From CAVVST01 sp963750995 (GTDB lineage Bacteria > Acidobacteriota > Vicinamibacteria > Vicinamibacterales > UBA2999), in contig CAVVST010000005.1 in the NCBI GenBank assembly GCA_963750995.1, positions 186,001-250,000 on the forward strand: 64,000 bases of DNA. Direction: 5' to 3'. The position numbers and the translations under genes were made by a program. The notes beneath the pieces were generated by a model, which worked only from the letters and a program-made list of their open reading frames with translations, had not been told where the DNA came from and made no database searches. Of the stretch, positions 56,613 through 64,000 are shown one piece after another (within the stretch, counting starts at the first letter, position 1; every line of letters begins with the position of its first letter).

Positions 56613-57839
56613 CTACGTCCTTTCAATCAGATCCTTGCGGATCGTCACGCCCAGACCGGGACCGGTCGGCATCTTCATGTAGCCGTCCTTCTCGAGGACG
56701 GGCGCGCTCTCGAACACCGACCAGCCGGCAAAGATGTCGGCGATCGGCGGTTCGTGGATGAACTCGACGATCGGCGCGTTCGGCCATGAAGCGGTGAGAT
56801 GCATGGCGCAGATGTTCCCAAACCGCCGCTCATAGGTGGCGCCGTGAGGCGTGACCCGCATGTTGTACGCCGCGGCAAGAGACGCGATCTGGCGCGACAT
56901 CATCGGTCCGACACGGAGGATTTCCGGCATCAGGATGTCGTAGCAGCCCGTATCGAGGTAGTCCTTGAACTCGTGAATCCCCCAGTTCGCCTCGCCGCCC
57001 ACCAACGGAATATCAACGAGCCGGTTGAGGTCCGCCAGCAGGTTGTGCGCATAGCGAGGAAACGGCTCTTCCAGCCAATACACCCCGAGCCGCTGGAACT
57101 CGCGTGCGGTCTCTACGGCGCGCAGAAAGGTCCACTCGGTGTCGCTCTCGCCGCCGGCGTTCGCGTCGCCTGCCGCGTTGTTGGGGTCGGTCAGAATATG
57201 GAAGTCGGGGTCGGTCGCCTTCCGGACTTCCTCGACCACCCGGACGTTTTCCTTTGTCGTCGAAAAATGCGTGCGCAGCTTCATCGCACGCCACCCGGCG
57301 GCTTTCAATTCCGCCGCCTTCGCGGCGCGGTCTTCGGGCGTTCCGGAGCCCCACATTGCCGCATAGGTGAGGACGCGGTCTCGCGTGCCGCCCCACAGCT
57401 TGTACAGCGGCTGGTCGGTGGCCTTGCCCAGGAGGTCCCACAGCGCGATCTCCACCGGGGCGCCCCAGAACCCATAGTTGTCACTGCCCGCTGATGGCTG
57501 CCTGTACAGCGCCGCTGCGTGCAGGTTCATATCAAACGGGTCGCGGCCCACGAGCCGGGTCTTCGCGGCCCTGAGATCGTTGGGATGAATCCCGGGCCCG
57601 AGGCCAACCAGCCCCTGATCCGTGTGCACTTCGGTGAACGTGAAGCCGCCGATCTGGACGGGAAGCCCGCCGCCGCTGTCGCCGACGCGGCGCGGCACGA
57701 CGCCGACGTCCTTGATCAGACGGACTTTCCCCAGGGTGATGTCGGTGATCTTGAACCTGGCCGCGTGGGCAGTGCGCGGCAGCAACAGCGGCAGCGTAGC
57801 CAGGCCGGGCAGGGCCTTACAAAAATCGCGTCGCAGCAT
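56613..57839 (-). CDS. Tat-exported enolase-superfamily (mandelate racemase/MLE-like) protein
   Basis: A 408-residue protein with N-terminal RRDFCKALPGLATLPLLLP, a Tat signal. Capping domain FTFTEVHTDQGLVGLGPGIH, barrel with ALWDLLGKATDQPLYKLWGG, MKLRTHFSTTKENV at the second strand, metal ligands in HILTDPNNAAG (Asp), YWLEEPFPRY (Glu) and VGGEANWG (Glu), and His in RVTPHGATYERR. The pattern suits dehydratases or racemases of sugar acids in the MR/MLE group. Periplasmic enolase-superfamily enzymes are rare outside Acidobacteriota and Planctomycetes. First gene of the ten-gene run; divergent from DUF6152 at 58006. Confidence 0.83.
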   Translation of the reverse strand: MLRRDFCKALPGLATLPLLLPRTAHAARFKITDITLGKVRLIKDVGVVPRRVGDSGGGLPVQIGGFTFTEVHTDQGLVGLGPGIHPNDLRAAKTRLVGRDPFDMNLHAAALYRQPSAGSDNYGFWGAPVEIALWDLLGKATDQPLYKLWGGTRDRVLTYAAMWGSGTPEDRAAKAAELKAAGWRAMKLRTHFSTTKENVRVVEEVRKATDPDFHILTDPNNAAGDANAGGESDTEWTFLRAVETAREFQRLGVYWLEEPFPRYAHNLLADLNRLVDIPLVGGEANWGIHEFKDYLDTGCYDILMPEILRVGPMMSRQIASLAAAYNMRVTPHGATYERRFGNICAMHLTASWPNAPIVEFIHEPPIADIFAGWSVFESAPVLEKDGYMKMPTGPGLGVTIRKDLIERT

Positions 57840-58005
57840 TCCAGTTCTCCCGTGATCTGCGGAAAAAAGAGGCTGAGCCGTGGCATGCTACTGCGTTCAG
57901 GGACGAGGCGCAAGCCGTTTAGATGGAAAGGATTGTCGCCGCTTTCCCACCCGTGATATCGTGCGCATCGGCCTTTTTTCACATTCGACGGAGGTTACCG
58001 ACGCC

Positions 58006-58416
58006 ATGCAGAAGACGCTTTCGGCGGCGCTCGCGGCCGCGCTGCTGCTGGCAGGAGGGGCGGATGTACGCGCGCACCACTCCTTCCCGGCGGAATTCGA
58101 CATCAACCGGCCTATTTCGTTGACGGGAACGGTCACGAAGGTCGAATGGATCAACCCGCACGCGTGGATTCATGTCGACGTCAAGAAAAGGGACGGCACC
58201 GTCGAAAACTGGGCGATCGAGACCGGGACCCCCAACACCCTGCTCCGTCGGGGCCTGAGAAAACAGGATCTTCCGATCGGCACGGAGATCAAGGTCGCCG
58301 GTTATCAAGGGAGAGACGGCACGGCCAAGGCGAACGGCGTCAACGTGACGCTGCCCGACGGACGCGCGCTCTTTATCGGGTCAATTGGCAACGGCGCGCC
58401 GCCGGAACCGAAGTAA
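58006..58416 (+). CDS. DUF6152 family periplasmic protein
   Basis: A 136-residue protein. Signal peptide ends GGADVRA, leaving HHSFPAEFDI at the mature N-terminus. Core ISLTGTVTKVEWINPHAWIH, then NWAIETGTPNTLLRRGLRKQ and LPDGRALFIGSIG. A GGAGG ribosome-binding site lies nine bases before the ATG. It is followed 11 bp later by a second family member; no WEGDT gene is adjacent. Confidence 0.85.
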   Translation: MQKTLSAALAAALLLAGGADVRAHHSFPAEFDINRPISLTGTVTKVEWINPHAWIHVDVKKRDGTVENWAIETGTPNTLLRRGLRKQDLPIGTEIKVAGYQGRDGTAKANGVNVTLPDGRALFIGSIGNGAPPEPK

Positions 58417-58427
58417 GGGAGACGACG

Positions 58428-58835
58428 ATGACACTGAGAACTGGCATGGCGACGGTGGTGATCGCAGCCGGCCTCCTGCTGGCCGCCCCGGCACGCGCCC
58501 ATCACTCGATTGCGAATTTCTGGGACGGCAGCAAGGACATCTCCGTCTCCGGCGTGATCAAGGAGGTCAAGCTCGTGAATCCTCACTCCGAGCTGACGCT
58601 CGAAGTGATGGAGGACGGCAAGCCGGTCAAGTGGCTGGCGTTCGGCCTTGGCATCACCGACCTCCGTCGCCGCGGCATCACCAACGAGATGCTGATGGGC
58701 AAGAAGGTGACGTTCGAAGGGCACCCGCCGAAGCGCGCCGCCGGGAAAGGGATTTTCCTCACTGGCATCGTCTTCGAGGACGGGAAGAAAATCGACATCG
58801 CGGAGCGCGGCGTCGGCAGCGGGCCTCGCGACTGA
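58428..58835 (+). CDS. DUF6152 family periplasmic protein
   Basis: A 135-residue protein, with signal peptide ending APARA and mature start HHSIANFWDG. Core ISVSGVIKEVKLVNPHSELT keeps the N-P-H motif although the rest has diverged (LAFGLGITDLRRRGITNEML). The tandem with 58006-58416 looks like an old duplication. It converges on the minus-strand membrane genes with a 37-bp gap. Confidence 0.82.
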   Translation: MTLRTGMATVVIAAGLLLAAPARAHHSIANFWDGSKDISVSGVIKEVKLVNPHSELTLEVMEDGKPVKWLAFGLGITDLRRRGITNEMLMGKKVTFEGHPPKRAAGKGIFLTGIVFEDGKKIDIAERGVGSGPRD

Positions 58836-58872
58836 GCGCGCCCTGGTTAGGTAGAGAGGTCACCGCGGCGGA

Positions 58873-59004
58873 TCACCGCCGCCGCGGTTCTTCGCCCCTG
58901 GCCGCCTCCCGGCTGCCGGCGTCCCGTTCGATCAGGTAGCCGATCCCACCCATCGCCACCAGCACCAGCAGCACCGTGAACCCGACCAGCACCGCCAGCG
59001 TCAC
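58873..59004 (-). CDS. 43-residue single-span membrane protein
   Basis: A GTG directly follows the TAA of the gene at 59005-59949. The product is one hydrophobic helix (LAVLVGFTVLLVLVAMGGIG) followed by a charged tail rich in Arg and Glu. The stop-start contact suggests coupled translation, which is the main support. A small subunit or regulator of the adjacent membrane protein is possible; no family known. Confidence 0.5.
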   Translation of the reverse strand: MTLAVLVGFTVLLVLVAMGGIGYLIERDAGSREAARGEEPRRR

Positions 59005-59949
59005 TTAGTACGCCCCGCCCAGGTACGGCAGCATCCGGCCGAAATAGACGACCCCGAGCCACAGCACGATCGCGGACGCCGCCATCACCTTGACCGACCT
59101 CGGCGCGTCGGCGCCGGCCTCCACGCGCCACGGGTCGTTGAGCGAAGTGAAGTAAATCAGGTTGGCGCCGAGCAGCACCAGGCAGACGATCTTCCACTGG
59201 AACGGCGGGTTGTTGGTGTACTGCTCCGGCACGCCGATGAAGAACAGCATGCCGGTCACCAGGTTGATGGCAAAACCAAGCATCCCCCACGGCAGCGCGC
59301 GGTGCAGATCGGCAAACGCCACCGCCTTCATCATGCCCAGCATCCGTAGGTTCAGCAGCAGCACCACGCCGAAGGCGAGCGCCAGGCCGATGAAATGAAT
59401 GGCCTCGCAGGCCGGCCACACCCATTCCGTGTCGTTGATGAACGAGCGCAGGGACGCGGTCTTGAGCCAGGCGGTATTGATCACCGGCGCGCCCGCCGCG
59501 GTCTCGTCGAGCGATACGATCTCAGGGTGGCGGATGCCGCCGCCGAGATTCGCGGCTTGCGCCATCAGCGCGAACGAAGCGACCGACAGGAAGACAATGG
59601 CGACGAGCAGCGGCCGGGGCGCTTGCGCGTGGCGCCGGAACTGCCACAGCGCGAGCCAGGCCAGTCCGCCGGTCAGCTGCATTAACGCGAACGCGGACAG
59701 CGCCGCATCCTGGTGCGCCTCCATCAGTTCCGCGGAGATCCCGGGACGGTCCTGCATGATTTCGCTGGCGGCCACGCCGGTCAGGTAGGCGGGGATACAG
59801 AGCACGGCCACCGCGAACAGGATGCCGAGGCTCACGCGCTGCACTTTCTCGTCCTTCTGCAGCAGCCCGGCGAGGAACAAGCACAGGCCCACGGCGAAGC
59901 CCACCGTCGGGACATGGTTCAGGAGCAGGTGCAGGTGCGCCAGGTTCAT
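59005..59949 (-). CDS. polytopic membrane protein, DUF2231-like plus DUF6644-like
   Basis: A 314-residue protein with eight or so helices. The N-terminal part (HLHLLLNHVPTVGFAVGLCL, ASEIMQDRPGIS) resembles DUF2231-type membrane domains; the C-terminal part (EAIHFIGLALAFGVVLLLNL, NLVTGMLFFIGVPEQYTNNP) resembles the DUF6644 protein next to it. His residues within helices could bind heme or metal, but no role is known. It starts 9 bp after the DUF6644 gene and touches the small gene at 58873. Confidence 0.72.
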   Translation of the reverse strand: MNLAHLHLLLNHVPTVGFAVGLCLFLAGLLQKDEKVQRVSLGILFAVAVLCIPAYLTGVAASEIMQDRPGISAELMEAHQDAALSAFALMQLTGGLAWLALWQFRRHAQAPRPLLVAIVFLSVASFALMAQAANLGGGIRHPEIVSLDETAAGAPVINTAWLKTASLRSFINDTEWVWPACEAIHFIGLALAFGVVLLLNLRMLGMMKAVAFADLHRALPWGMLGFAINLVTGMLFFIGVPEQYTNNPPFQWKIVCLVLLGANLIYFTSLNDPWRVEAGADAPRSVKVMAASAIVLWLGVVYFGRMLPYLGGAY

Positions 59950-59958
59950 CCGTGAGGC

Positions 59959-60477
59959 CTATTGAGAACCGAAGATGATCCCGGCTTCTGGCTGCGTGGG
60001 ACCGATGTAGGCGAGCAACCGTCCGGCGGTGATCGCGCCCGCCCACAGCAGGATCGAGACGAGCGCCAGCATCCGGATGTCGGCGGGAACCGGGTGCATG
60101 TCGATCAGCGGATCGTCGAACACCTTCGTCCTGATCCGCGTGACCACCCACATCGCCAGCGCAATCAGCGTCATCTTCACCCAGAACACGGCGCTGATAC
60201 TTACGGTCGTGGCTTCCTTGGCAAACAGCATCACGCCCGACACGGCGTTGACCGCGAATCCGATCCACATGACCGAGAAAAATTTCTCCAGCGGCTTGAT
60301 CGGGATGCGCGGCGCGCCGCCGAGAAGACGCAGGTTGACAACGACCGTGCAGCCCACCACCAGCCCGAGACCAACGGTGTGGAGAGCGAGCACCATCGGG
60401 AAAGCCATGATCGATTGAGACTCGCGCAGCCACGTGCTGAGGCCGCTCTCCTCGAGCCGCATGAGGAGTTCCATCAT
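59959..60477 (-). CDS. DUF6644-type membrane protein
   Basis: A 172-residue protein with five helices: SQSIMAFPMVLALHTVGLGL, VVGCTVVVNLRLLGGA, VMWIGFAVNAVSGVMLFAKE, FWVKMTLIALAMWVVTRIRT and LALVSILLWAGAITAGRLLA. It fits what I know as DUF6644, of unknown function. First of three minus-strand membrane genes; divergent from the WEGDT gene at 60559 across 81 bp. The ATG at 60477 gives a full first helix; the next codon is also ATG. Confidence 0.72.
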   Translation of the reverse strand: MMELLMRLEESGLSTWLRESQSIMAFPMVLALHTVGLGLVVGCTVVVNLRLLGGAPRIPIKPLEKFFSVMWIGFAVNAVSGVMLFAKEATTVSISAVFWVKMTLIALAMWVVTRIRTKVFDDPLIDMHPVPADIRMLALVSILLWAGAITAGRLLAYIGPTQPEAGIIFGSQ

Positions 60478-60558
60478 CGATAGTGTGTCCTCTGGACCAG
60501 ACGAGTCTATCGGATATACTTCGAGGCTTCCAGGCAGCCCAAGGGGGTACGAACGTAC

Positions 60559-61410
60559 ATGCGGACGCAGTGCAGACGTTTTCTCATGCGGACAGCGGCC
60601 GCGGCGGCGCTCGCGGCGGCGGGAATGGTAGCGGCGCCGGCGCCGGTCGACGCGCAGGGCGGAGCCATCCCGCGCACCTCGTGGGACAAGAAGCCGGACC
60701 TGAACGGTATCTGGCAGGTGATGAATACCGCGAACTGGGATCTGGAAGATCACGCCGGCGGGCCCTCGCCCGTCTTCGTCACCGGCGTATGGGGCGCGCG
60801 TCTGCCCGGCCTCAGCGTCGTCGACGGCGGCAAGATTCCCTACAAGCCGGAAGCGCTGGCCAAGAGAGAGCAGAATCGGAAGAACGCGCTGCCGGGCAAG
60901 CCCGGGCGCAACCTCGACGCCGACCCCGAGCTGAACTGCTTCCTGCCCGGCGTGCCGCGCGCGACCTACATGCCGCACCCGTTTCAGATCTTCCAGAGCC
61001 CGAACCGGCTGTGGATGGTCTACGAGTTCTCGTACGCGCGGCGCGAGATCTTCATGAACGGCAAGGAAGAGGCGCCGATCGATTCATGGATGGGGTGGTC
61101 GAATGCGCGCTGGGACGGCGATACGCTGGTGATCGACGTCACTGGCCAGAACGACCAGAGCTGGTTCGATCGCGCCGGCAACTATCACACCGATGCGCTG
61201 CACGTGGTCGAACGCTACACGATGATCGACCGCGATCACATCATGTACGAGGCGACGATCGAGGACCCGAACGTGTTCACGCGCCCCTGGAAGATCAGCA
61301 TGCCGCTCTATCGCCGGATCGAAAAGAACGCGCAGCTGCTGGAATTCCGTTGCCAGGAATACGTCGAAGAGTTCTTCTACGGTGAGTTCGTCTCCCCGCC
61401 GCGCGAGTAG
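60559..61410 (+). CDS. WEGDT-type secreted protein
   Basis: A 283-residue exported protein. Signal peptide from MRTQCRRFLMRTAAAAALAA. Motifs: KKPDLNGIWQVMNTANWD, NCFLPGVPRATYMPHPFQIF, REIFMNGKEEAPIDSWMG, NARWDGDTLVIDVTGQNDQS, VERYTMIDRDHIMYEATIED and FTRPWKISMPLYRR. The W-E-G-D-T is W-D-G-D-T here. Followed 30 bp later by another family member. No DUF6152 gene is directly upstream. Confidence 0.78.
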   Translation: MRTQCRRFLMRTAAAAALAAAGMVAAPAPVDAQGGAIPRTSWDKKPDLNGIWQVMNTANWDLEDHAGGPSPVFVTGVWGARLPGLSVVDGGKIPYKPEALAKREQNRKNALPGKPGRNLDADPELNCFLPGVPRATYMPHPFQIFQSPNRLWMVYEFSYARREIFMNGKEEAPIDSWMGWSNARWDGDTLVIDVTGQNDQSWFDRAGNYHTDALHVVERYTMIDRDHIMYEATIEDPNVFTRPWKISMPLYRRIEKNAQLLEFRCQEYVEEFFYGEFVSPPRE

Positions 61411-61440
61411 CGCGGCCGGTATTGTTTTCTGGAGGTTGAG

Positions 61441-62739
61441 ATGCGCCATCGCCTGTTGATGCTGACTTCAATGGCCGCTGTGGCTCTCGCCGGAGCGGTC
61501 GCCGCCGGCCAGGCGCCGGCTCCGGCGCCTTTCAAGCCGCCGGCCACTACCTACACGCCGCCCAAAACGCCGTGGGGCGATCCTGATCTACAGGGTGTCT
61601 GGGACAACCACTCCAACGTCCCGATGGAGCGGCCCAAGAACCTTGGCGACAGGAAAACCTACACCGACGAAGAGATACGGGCGCGCAACAACCGCAACAA
61701 CGAGCCGCTCTGCAACACGAACGACGAGCGATGCGCGAAGGCAACGGTCGCCGAACTGGACCGGCTGCGCGCCTACAACTCCTTCTGGACGCCAAACGAC
61801 AACGTCTACGACAACCGCACCGCGCTGATCGAGGATCCCGCCGACGGCCGGATCCCGCCGATGACGCCGAAGGCGATCGAGATCCAGCGCGCGCACGTGA
61901 AGGCGCATCCGCCGACCAATGGCGGCGACAACGACGCACCCGAGATCCGGCATTGGACCGACTACGACCTGGCGGAGCGCTGCATCGCGGCGCAGGTGCC
62001 GACGACGACGATGGGCTACAACAGCGCGCAGTACCTGATGCAGTCGCCGGGATGGGTGATGCTGGCGCACGAGCGGCTGAACACGCGCATCATCCCGCTC
62101 GACGGGCGTCCGCATCTTCCCGGCACCATGGGCGAATGGATGGGCAGCTCGCGCGGCCGCTGGGAGGGCAACACGCTCGTCGTCGAGACGCAGGGCTTCA
62201 CCGACAAGCAGAGCGGCGGATCGGTGGGCGCGTTTGCCGACGCCGGTATCCCCTTCACCAACTTCCGCACGGTCGAGTACTTCGTGCCGGTGGCACCGAA
62301 CCGGATCCACTACTACGTCACTGTCAACGATCCGACGACGTGGACCCGGCCGTGGACGTTCATGCAGCCGTGGGAGAAGGATCGGCAACTGTCCTACAGC
62401 GACAACATCGGATCGGTGACAACCGAGCCGTACCAGATCTACGAATACGCCTGCCACGAGGGCAACAACACTGTCGGCAACTCGATGCGCGGCACGATCG
62501 CGGCGCGCCAGCGCGAGGCGAACCGGCTGCCCGATGCGCAGCTGACGAAATCACTGATCGGCAAGACCGAGGCGGAGATCCGGCAGATGTTCGGCGCGCC
62601 GGTGGAGATCGGCGGACCGCGGTGGACCTACTCGACGTCGAACGGCATCCTGCTGTTGTTCGCGTTCTTCGAGGAGGGCAAGGTGGTACGGGTGCGTCCG
62701 GAAGACCTGCCGCTCACCGACGTGGTCAGAAATCGTTAG
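61441..62739 (+). CDS. WEGDT-type secreted protein with C-terminal SmpA-like segment
   Basis: A 432-residue exported protein (signal peptide MRHRLLMLTSMAAVALAGAV; ribosome-binding site GGAGG). Motifs: WGDPDLQGVWDNHSNVPMER, RCIAAQVPTTTMGYNSAQYL, RIIPLDGRPHLPGTMGEWMG, SRGRWEGNTLVVETQGF, VNDPTTWTRPWTFMQPWEKD and YEYACHEGNN. The last 55 residues (LIGKTEAEIRQMFGAPVEIG to VVRVRPEDLP) look like a small SmpA/BamE-type fold added to the family domain. The longest member in this window apart from the tandem copy at 18067. Confidence 0.78.
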   Translation: MRHRLLMLTSMAAVALAGAVAAGQAPAPAPFKPPATTYTPPKTPWGDPDLQGVWDNHSNVPMERPKNLGDRKTYTDEEIRARNNRNNEPLCNTNDERCAKATVAELDRLRAYNSFWTPNDNVYDNRTALIEDPADGRIPPMTPKAIEIQRAHVKAHPPTNGGDNDAPEIRHWTDYDLAERCIAAQVPTTTMGYNSAQYLMQSPGWVMLAHERLNTRIIPLDGRPHLPGTMGEWMGSSRGRWEGNTLVVETQGFTDKQSGGSVGAFADAGIPFTNFRTVEYFVPVAPNRIHYYVTVNDPTTWTRPWTFMQPWEKDRQLSYSDNIGSVTTEPYQIYEYACHEGNNTVGNSMRGTIAARQREANRLPDAQLTKSLIGKTEAEIRQMFGAPVEIGGPRWTYSTSNGILLLFAFFEEGKVVRVRPEDLPLTDVVRNR

Positions 62740-62806
62740 CAACCACGACGGTACGACGAGCACGACGTTATTCAGGAATTTCGTGCCGTCGCGAACGTCG
62801 TGGTTG
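62740..62806 (+). terminator. imperfect terminator-like hairpin
   Basis: CAACCACGACG at 62740-62750 pairs with CGTCGTGGTTG at 62796-62806, directly after the stop of the WEGDT gene. The loop is long (45 nt, with further CGTGC/GCACG pairing). No T run follows, so a processing or stability role is equally possible. Confidence 0.4.
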
Positions 62807-62832
62807 AATTCACCAACGATCCGCCGGCGTCG

Positions 62833-62904
62833 GTCCGGCTAAAGCCGGACACTACGACTTCAGAGGCGACACCGGACTGTCGTAGTGTCCGCCTTCAGGC
62901 GGAC
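62833..62904. repeat. REP/BIME pair, copy 4, halves reversed
   Basis: GTCCGGCTAAAGCCGGAC with ACTACG at 62833-62856 and CGTAGTGTCCGCCTTCAGGC to GGAC at 62881-62904. The same two hairpins as in copies 1-3 occur, but back to back instead of face to face. It lies between the converging stops of the WEGDT gene and the DUF6282 gene. Confidence 0.72.
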
Positions 62905-62942
62905 TGCCCTCGGGTTTTCGTGTCCGTGGTGAACGTCGTGGT

Positions 62943-63929
62943 TTAAGGCAGCGGAAGCCCCAGCAGCTTCGCGGGATTGATCTTCGTCATGAGATCGGTC
63001 TCGGCCTTGGTGAATCCCTTCGCGCGCAGGTTCATGATGAAGGCCGCCAGGCCGTCGGGCGCGGGCTCGTTGTCGACCTGACCCAGATCGGTCTCGAGGA
63101 TCGCGTACTGCGGGCCCACCTTGCGGATCAGATCAGCGGTCCGCGTGTTGCGCGCCTCGAGCGTGGGGTTGCCCGGCCGCTGCGACTGGCTCGCGAACTC
63201 GAGATACCCACCCAGCTTTGCGACCTCAATGGCATGTGCCGCATCAAGCATCGGCGGCGTCGTGTTGAGATTGACGTGCGTGACCGTGAATCGCACGCCC
63301 TGCCGCTGCGCTTCGCGGGCGAGGAGCACGCAGTCGTCCGGCGATGCGTGGCCGCTGGCCAGCACCAACCCGTGCTTCTTGACCAGGCTGATGATCTCGA
63401 TGGTCTCCGGCAGGAGCTTGCCGTCCTTCGAAATCGGCACGCAGTCCGCATTCGACTTCTCCACCTGCCGCTGGTAGCACGACGTGTCGGACGGCAGCAT
63501 GACGATGCCGATGTCCGGCGCCGGGTTCGCCGGCTTCTTGATGATGGTCGCGAAGTTGTCGACGGCGTACTTGTTGAGACCGCCGTGCACCAGGTTCAGA
63601 TCGATGACCGGAATCGGCAGGAAGTTCGGCACCATCTTCGCCGCCAGCCAGGTGGTGGTCGCGGTCTGGTTGCTGTGAGACTTGAACGCGGCACCGCGCA
63701 TCCCGCGCAGGCGCGCGTAGAGCGAGGCGTCGATGATGTCCATGTTGCGCTGACGCTCGTCAGGCTCCTGGTGATGGTGCAGGTCGATGACGCCGTCGAG
63801 GACGTTCTCCGGCGCCTGCGCGCCTCGCCCGCCCTGCGCGGCCACGCGCCCCCCCGCCAGCGTCAGCGCCGCCGCGGCGGCGAGGGCCCCAAGCGCGCAT
63901 TTCGGCAACAAATCCCTCGTACGGTTCAT
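62943..63929 (-). CDS. exported DUF6282 (amidohydrolase-like) protein
   Basis: A 328-residue protein with a signal peptide (PKCALGALAAAAALTLAGGR). Metal-type motifs VLDGVIDLHHHQEPDERQRN, RGMRGAAFKSHSNQTATTTW, VLASGHASPDDCVLLAREAQ, RFTVTHVNLNTTPP and AILETDLGQVDNEPAPDGLA. The pattern is that of DUF6282, a TIM-barrel metal-dependent hydrolase relative of unknown substrate. The ATG at 63929 gives the signal peptide; a more upstream start has no function I can see. Convergent with the WEGDT gene. Confidence 0.75.
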   Translation of the reverse strand: MNRTRDLLPKCALGALAAAAALTLAGGRVAAQGGRGAQAPENVLDGVIDLHHHQEPDERQRNMDIIDASLYARLRGMRGAAFKSHSNQTATTTWLAAKMVPNFLPIPVIDLNLVHGGLNKYAVDNFATIIKKPANPAPDIGIVMLPSDTSCYQRQVEKSNADCVPISKDGKLLPETIEIISLVKKHGLVLASGHASPDDCVLLAREAQRQGVRFTVTHVNLNTTPPMLDAAHAIEVAKLGGYLEFASQSQRPGNPTLEARNTRTADLIRKVGPQYAILETDLGQVDNEPAPDGLAAFIMNLRAKGFTKAETDLMTKINPAKLLGLPLP

Positions 63930-63987
63930 GGATGCTCCTGATGCGGCGGAGTATACTCGCGATTCTTTGGACCTGAGGAGGGTCGTC

Positions 63988-64000
63988 ATGCTGAAGCGCC
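63988..64000 (+). CDS. possible start of a gene running off the window
   Basis: ATGCTGAAGCGCC at the very end is preceded by GAGGAGGGTC, a good ribosome-binding site at the right distance. Only four codons are visible (MLKR), so nothing can be said of the product. It would be divergent from the DUF6282 gene. Confidence 0.35.

Overview
The window looks like a chromosome fragment from an uncultured soil bacterium of the Acidobacteriota, most probably Vicinamibacteria (subdivision 6). This is an inference. It rests on high GC, four Oar-like TonB-dependent receptors with an N-terminal carboxypeptidase-regulatory domain, two DUF5916 outer-membrane proteins, six DUF6152 proteins with AHHS-type N-termini, eight members of a large secreted family with a W-E-G-D-T-type motif, and Tat-exported amidohydrolases. 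No rRNA, phage, plasmid or CRISPR locus was seen.

Layout. 1-6451 (minus): DUF6152 and WEGDT genes, a MetE-like methyltransferase, two metallo-beta-lactamase-fold (MBL) enzymes, small secreted proteins and a DUF169 gene cut by the window edge. 6731-8201 (plus): a second DUF6152/WEGDT pair. 8230-10827 (minus): DUF5916. 10954-20182 (plus): TonB receptor, amidohydrolase, two MBL enzymes, DUF6152, WEGDT. 20318-28948: second TonB receptor, dienelactone hydrolase (minus), exported methyltransferase, second DUF5916 protein, formamidase/acetamidase. 28949-29852: no gene, but two inverted copies of a 159-bp MITE-like element. 30313-35047: selenocysteine locus of tRNA-Sec, selB, selA and selD; selD carries an in-frame UGA and is itself a selenoprotein. 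35072-37326: M56 sensor peptidase fused to a second peptidase domain, a BlaI repressor and palindromic operators. 37379-41115: DoxX-like gene, secreted gene, ArsP-like permease and a third DUF6152/WEGDT pair. 41292-44292: a third TonB receptor with many frameshifts. 44555-57839: a tightly packed ten-gene minus-strand run (beta-propeller, three amidohydrolases, two WEGDT proteins, TonB receptor, small protein, NHL propeller, enolase-superfamily enzyme). 58006-64000: two DUF6152 genes, DUF6644-type membrane proteins, two WEGDT genes and a DUF6282 protein.

The recurring theme is uptake through TonB receptors coupled to exported hydrolases and to paired periplasmic proteins of unknown function. 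In all six DUF6152 proteins the predicted mature N-terminus is His-His and a second conserved His sits in an N-P-H motif about 30 residues later, so a copper-type histidine-brace site is a testable idea.

Caveat: at least 15 genes need one or more single-base frame changes to restore a conserved full-length product. Most look like extra single bases, so assembly or basecalling error is the most economical explanation. Repeat content is rich: GTAG-headed REP/BIME pairs at 3' gene ends, a second palindromic repeat that has landed inside a REP and inside a coding sequence, short tandem arrays, and MITE-like inverted repeats.
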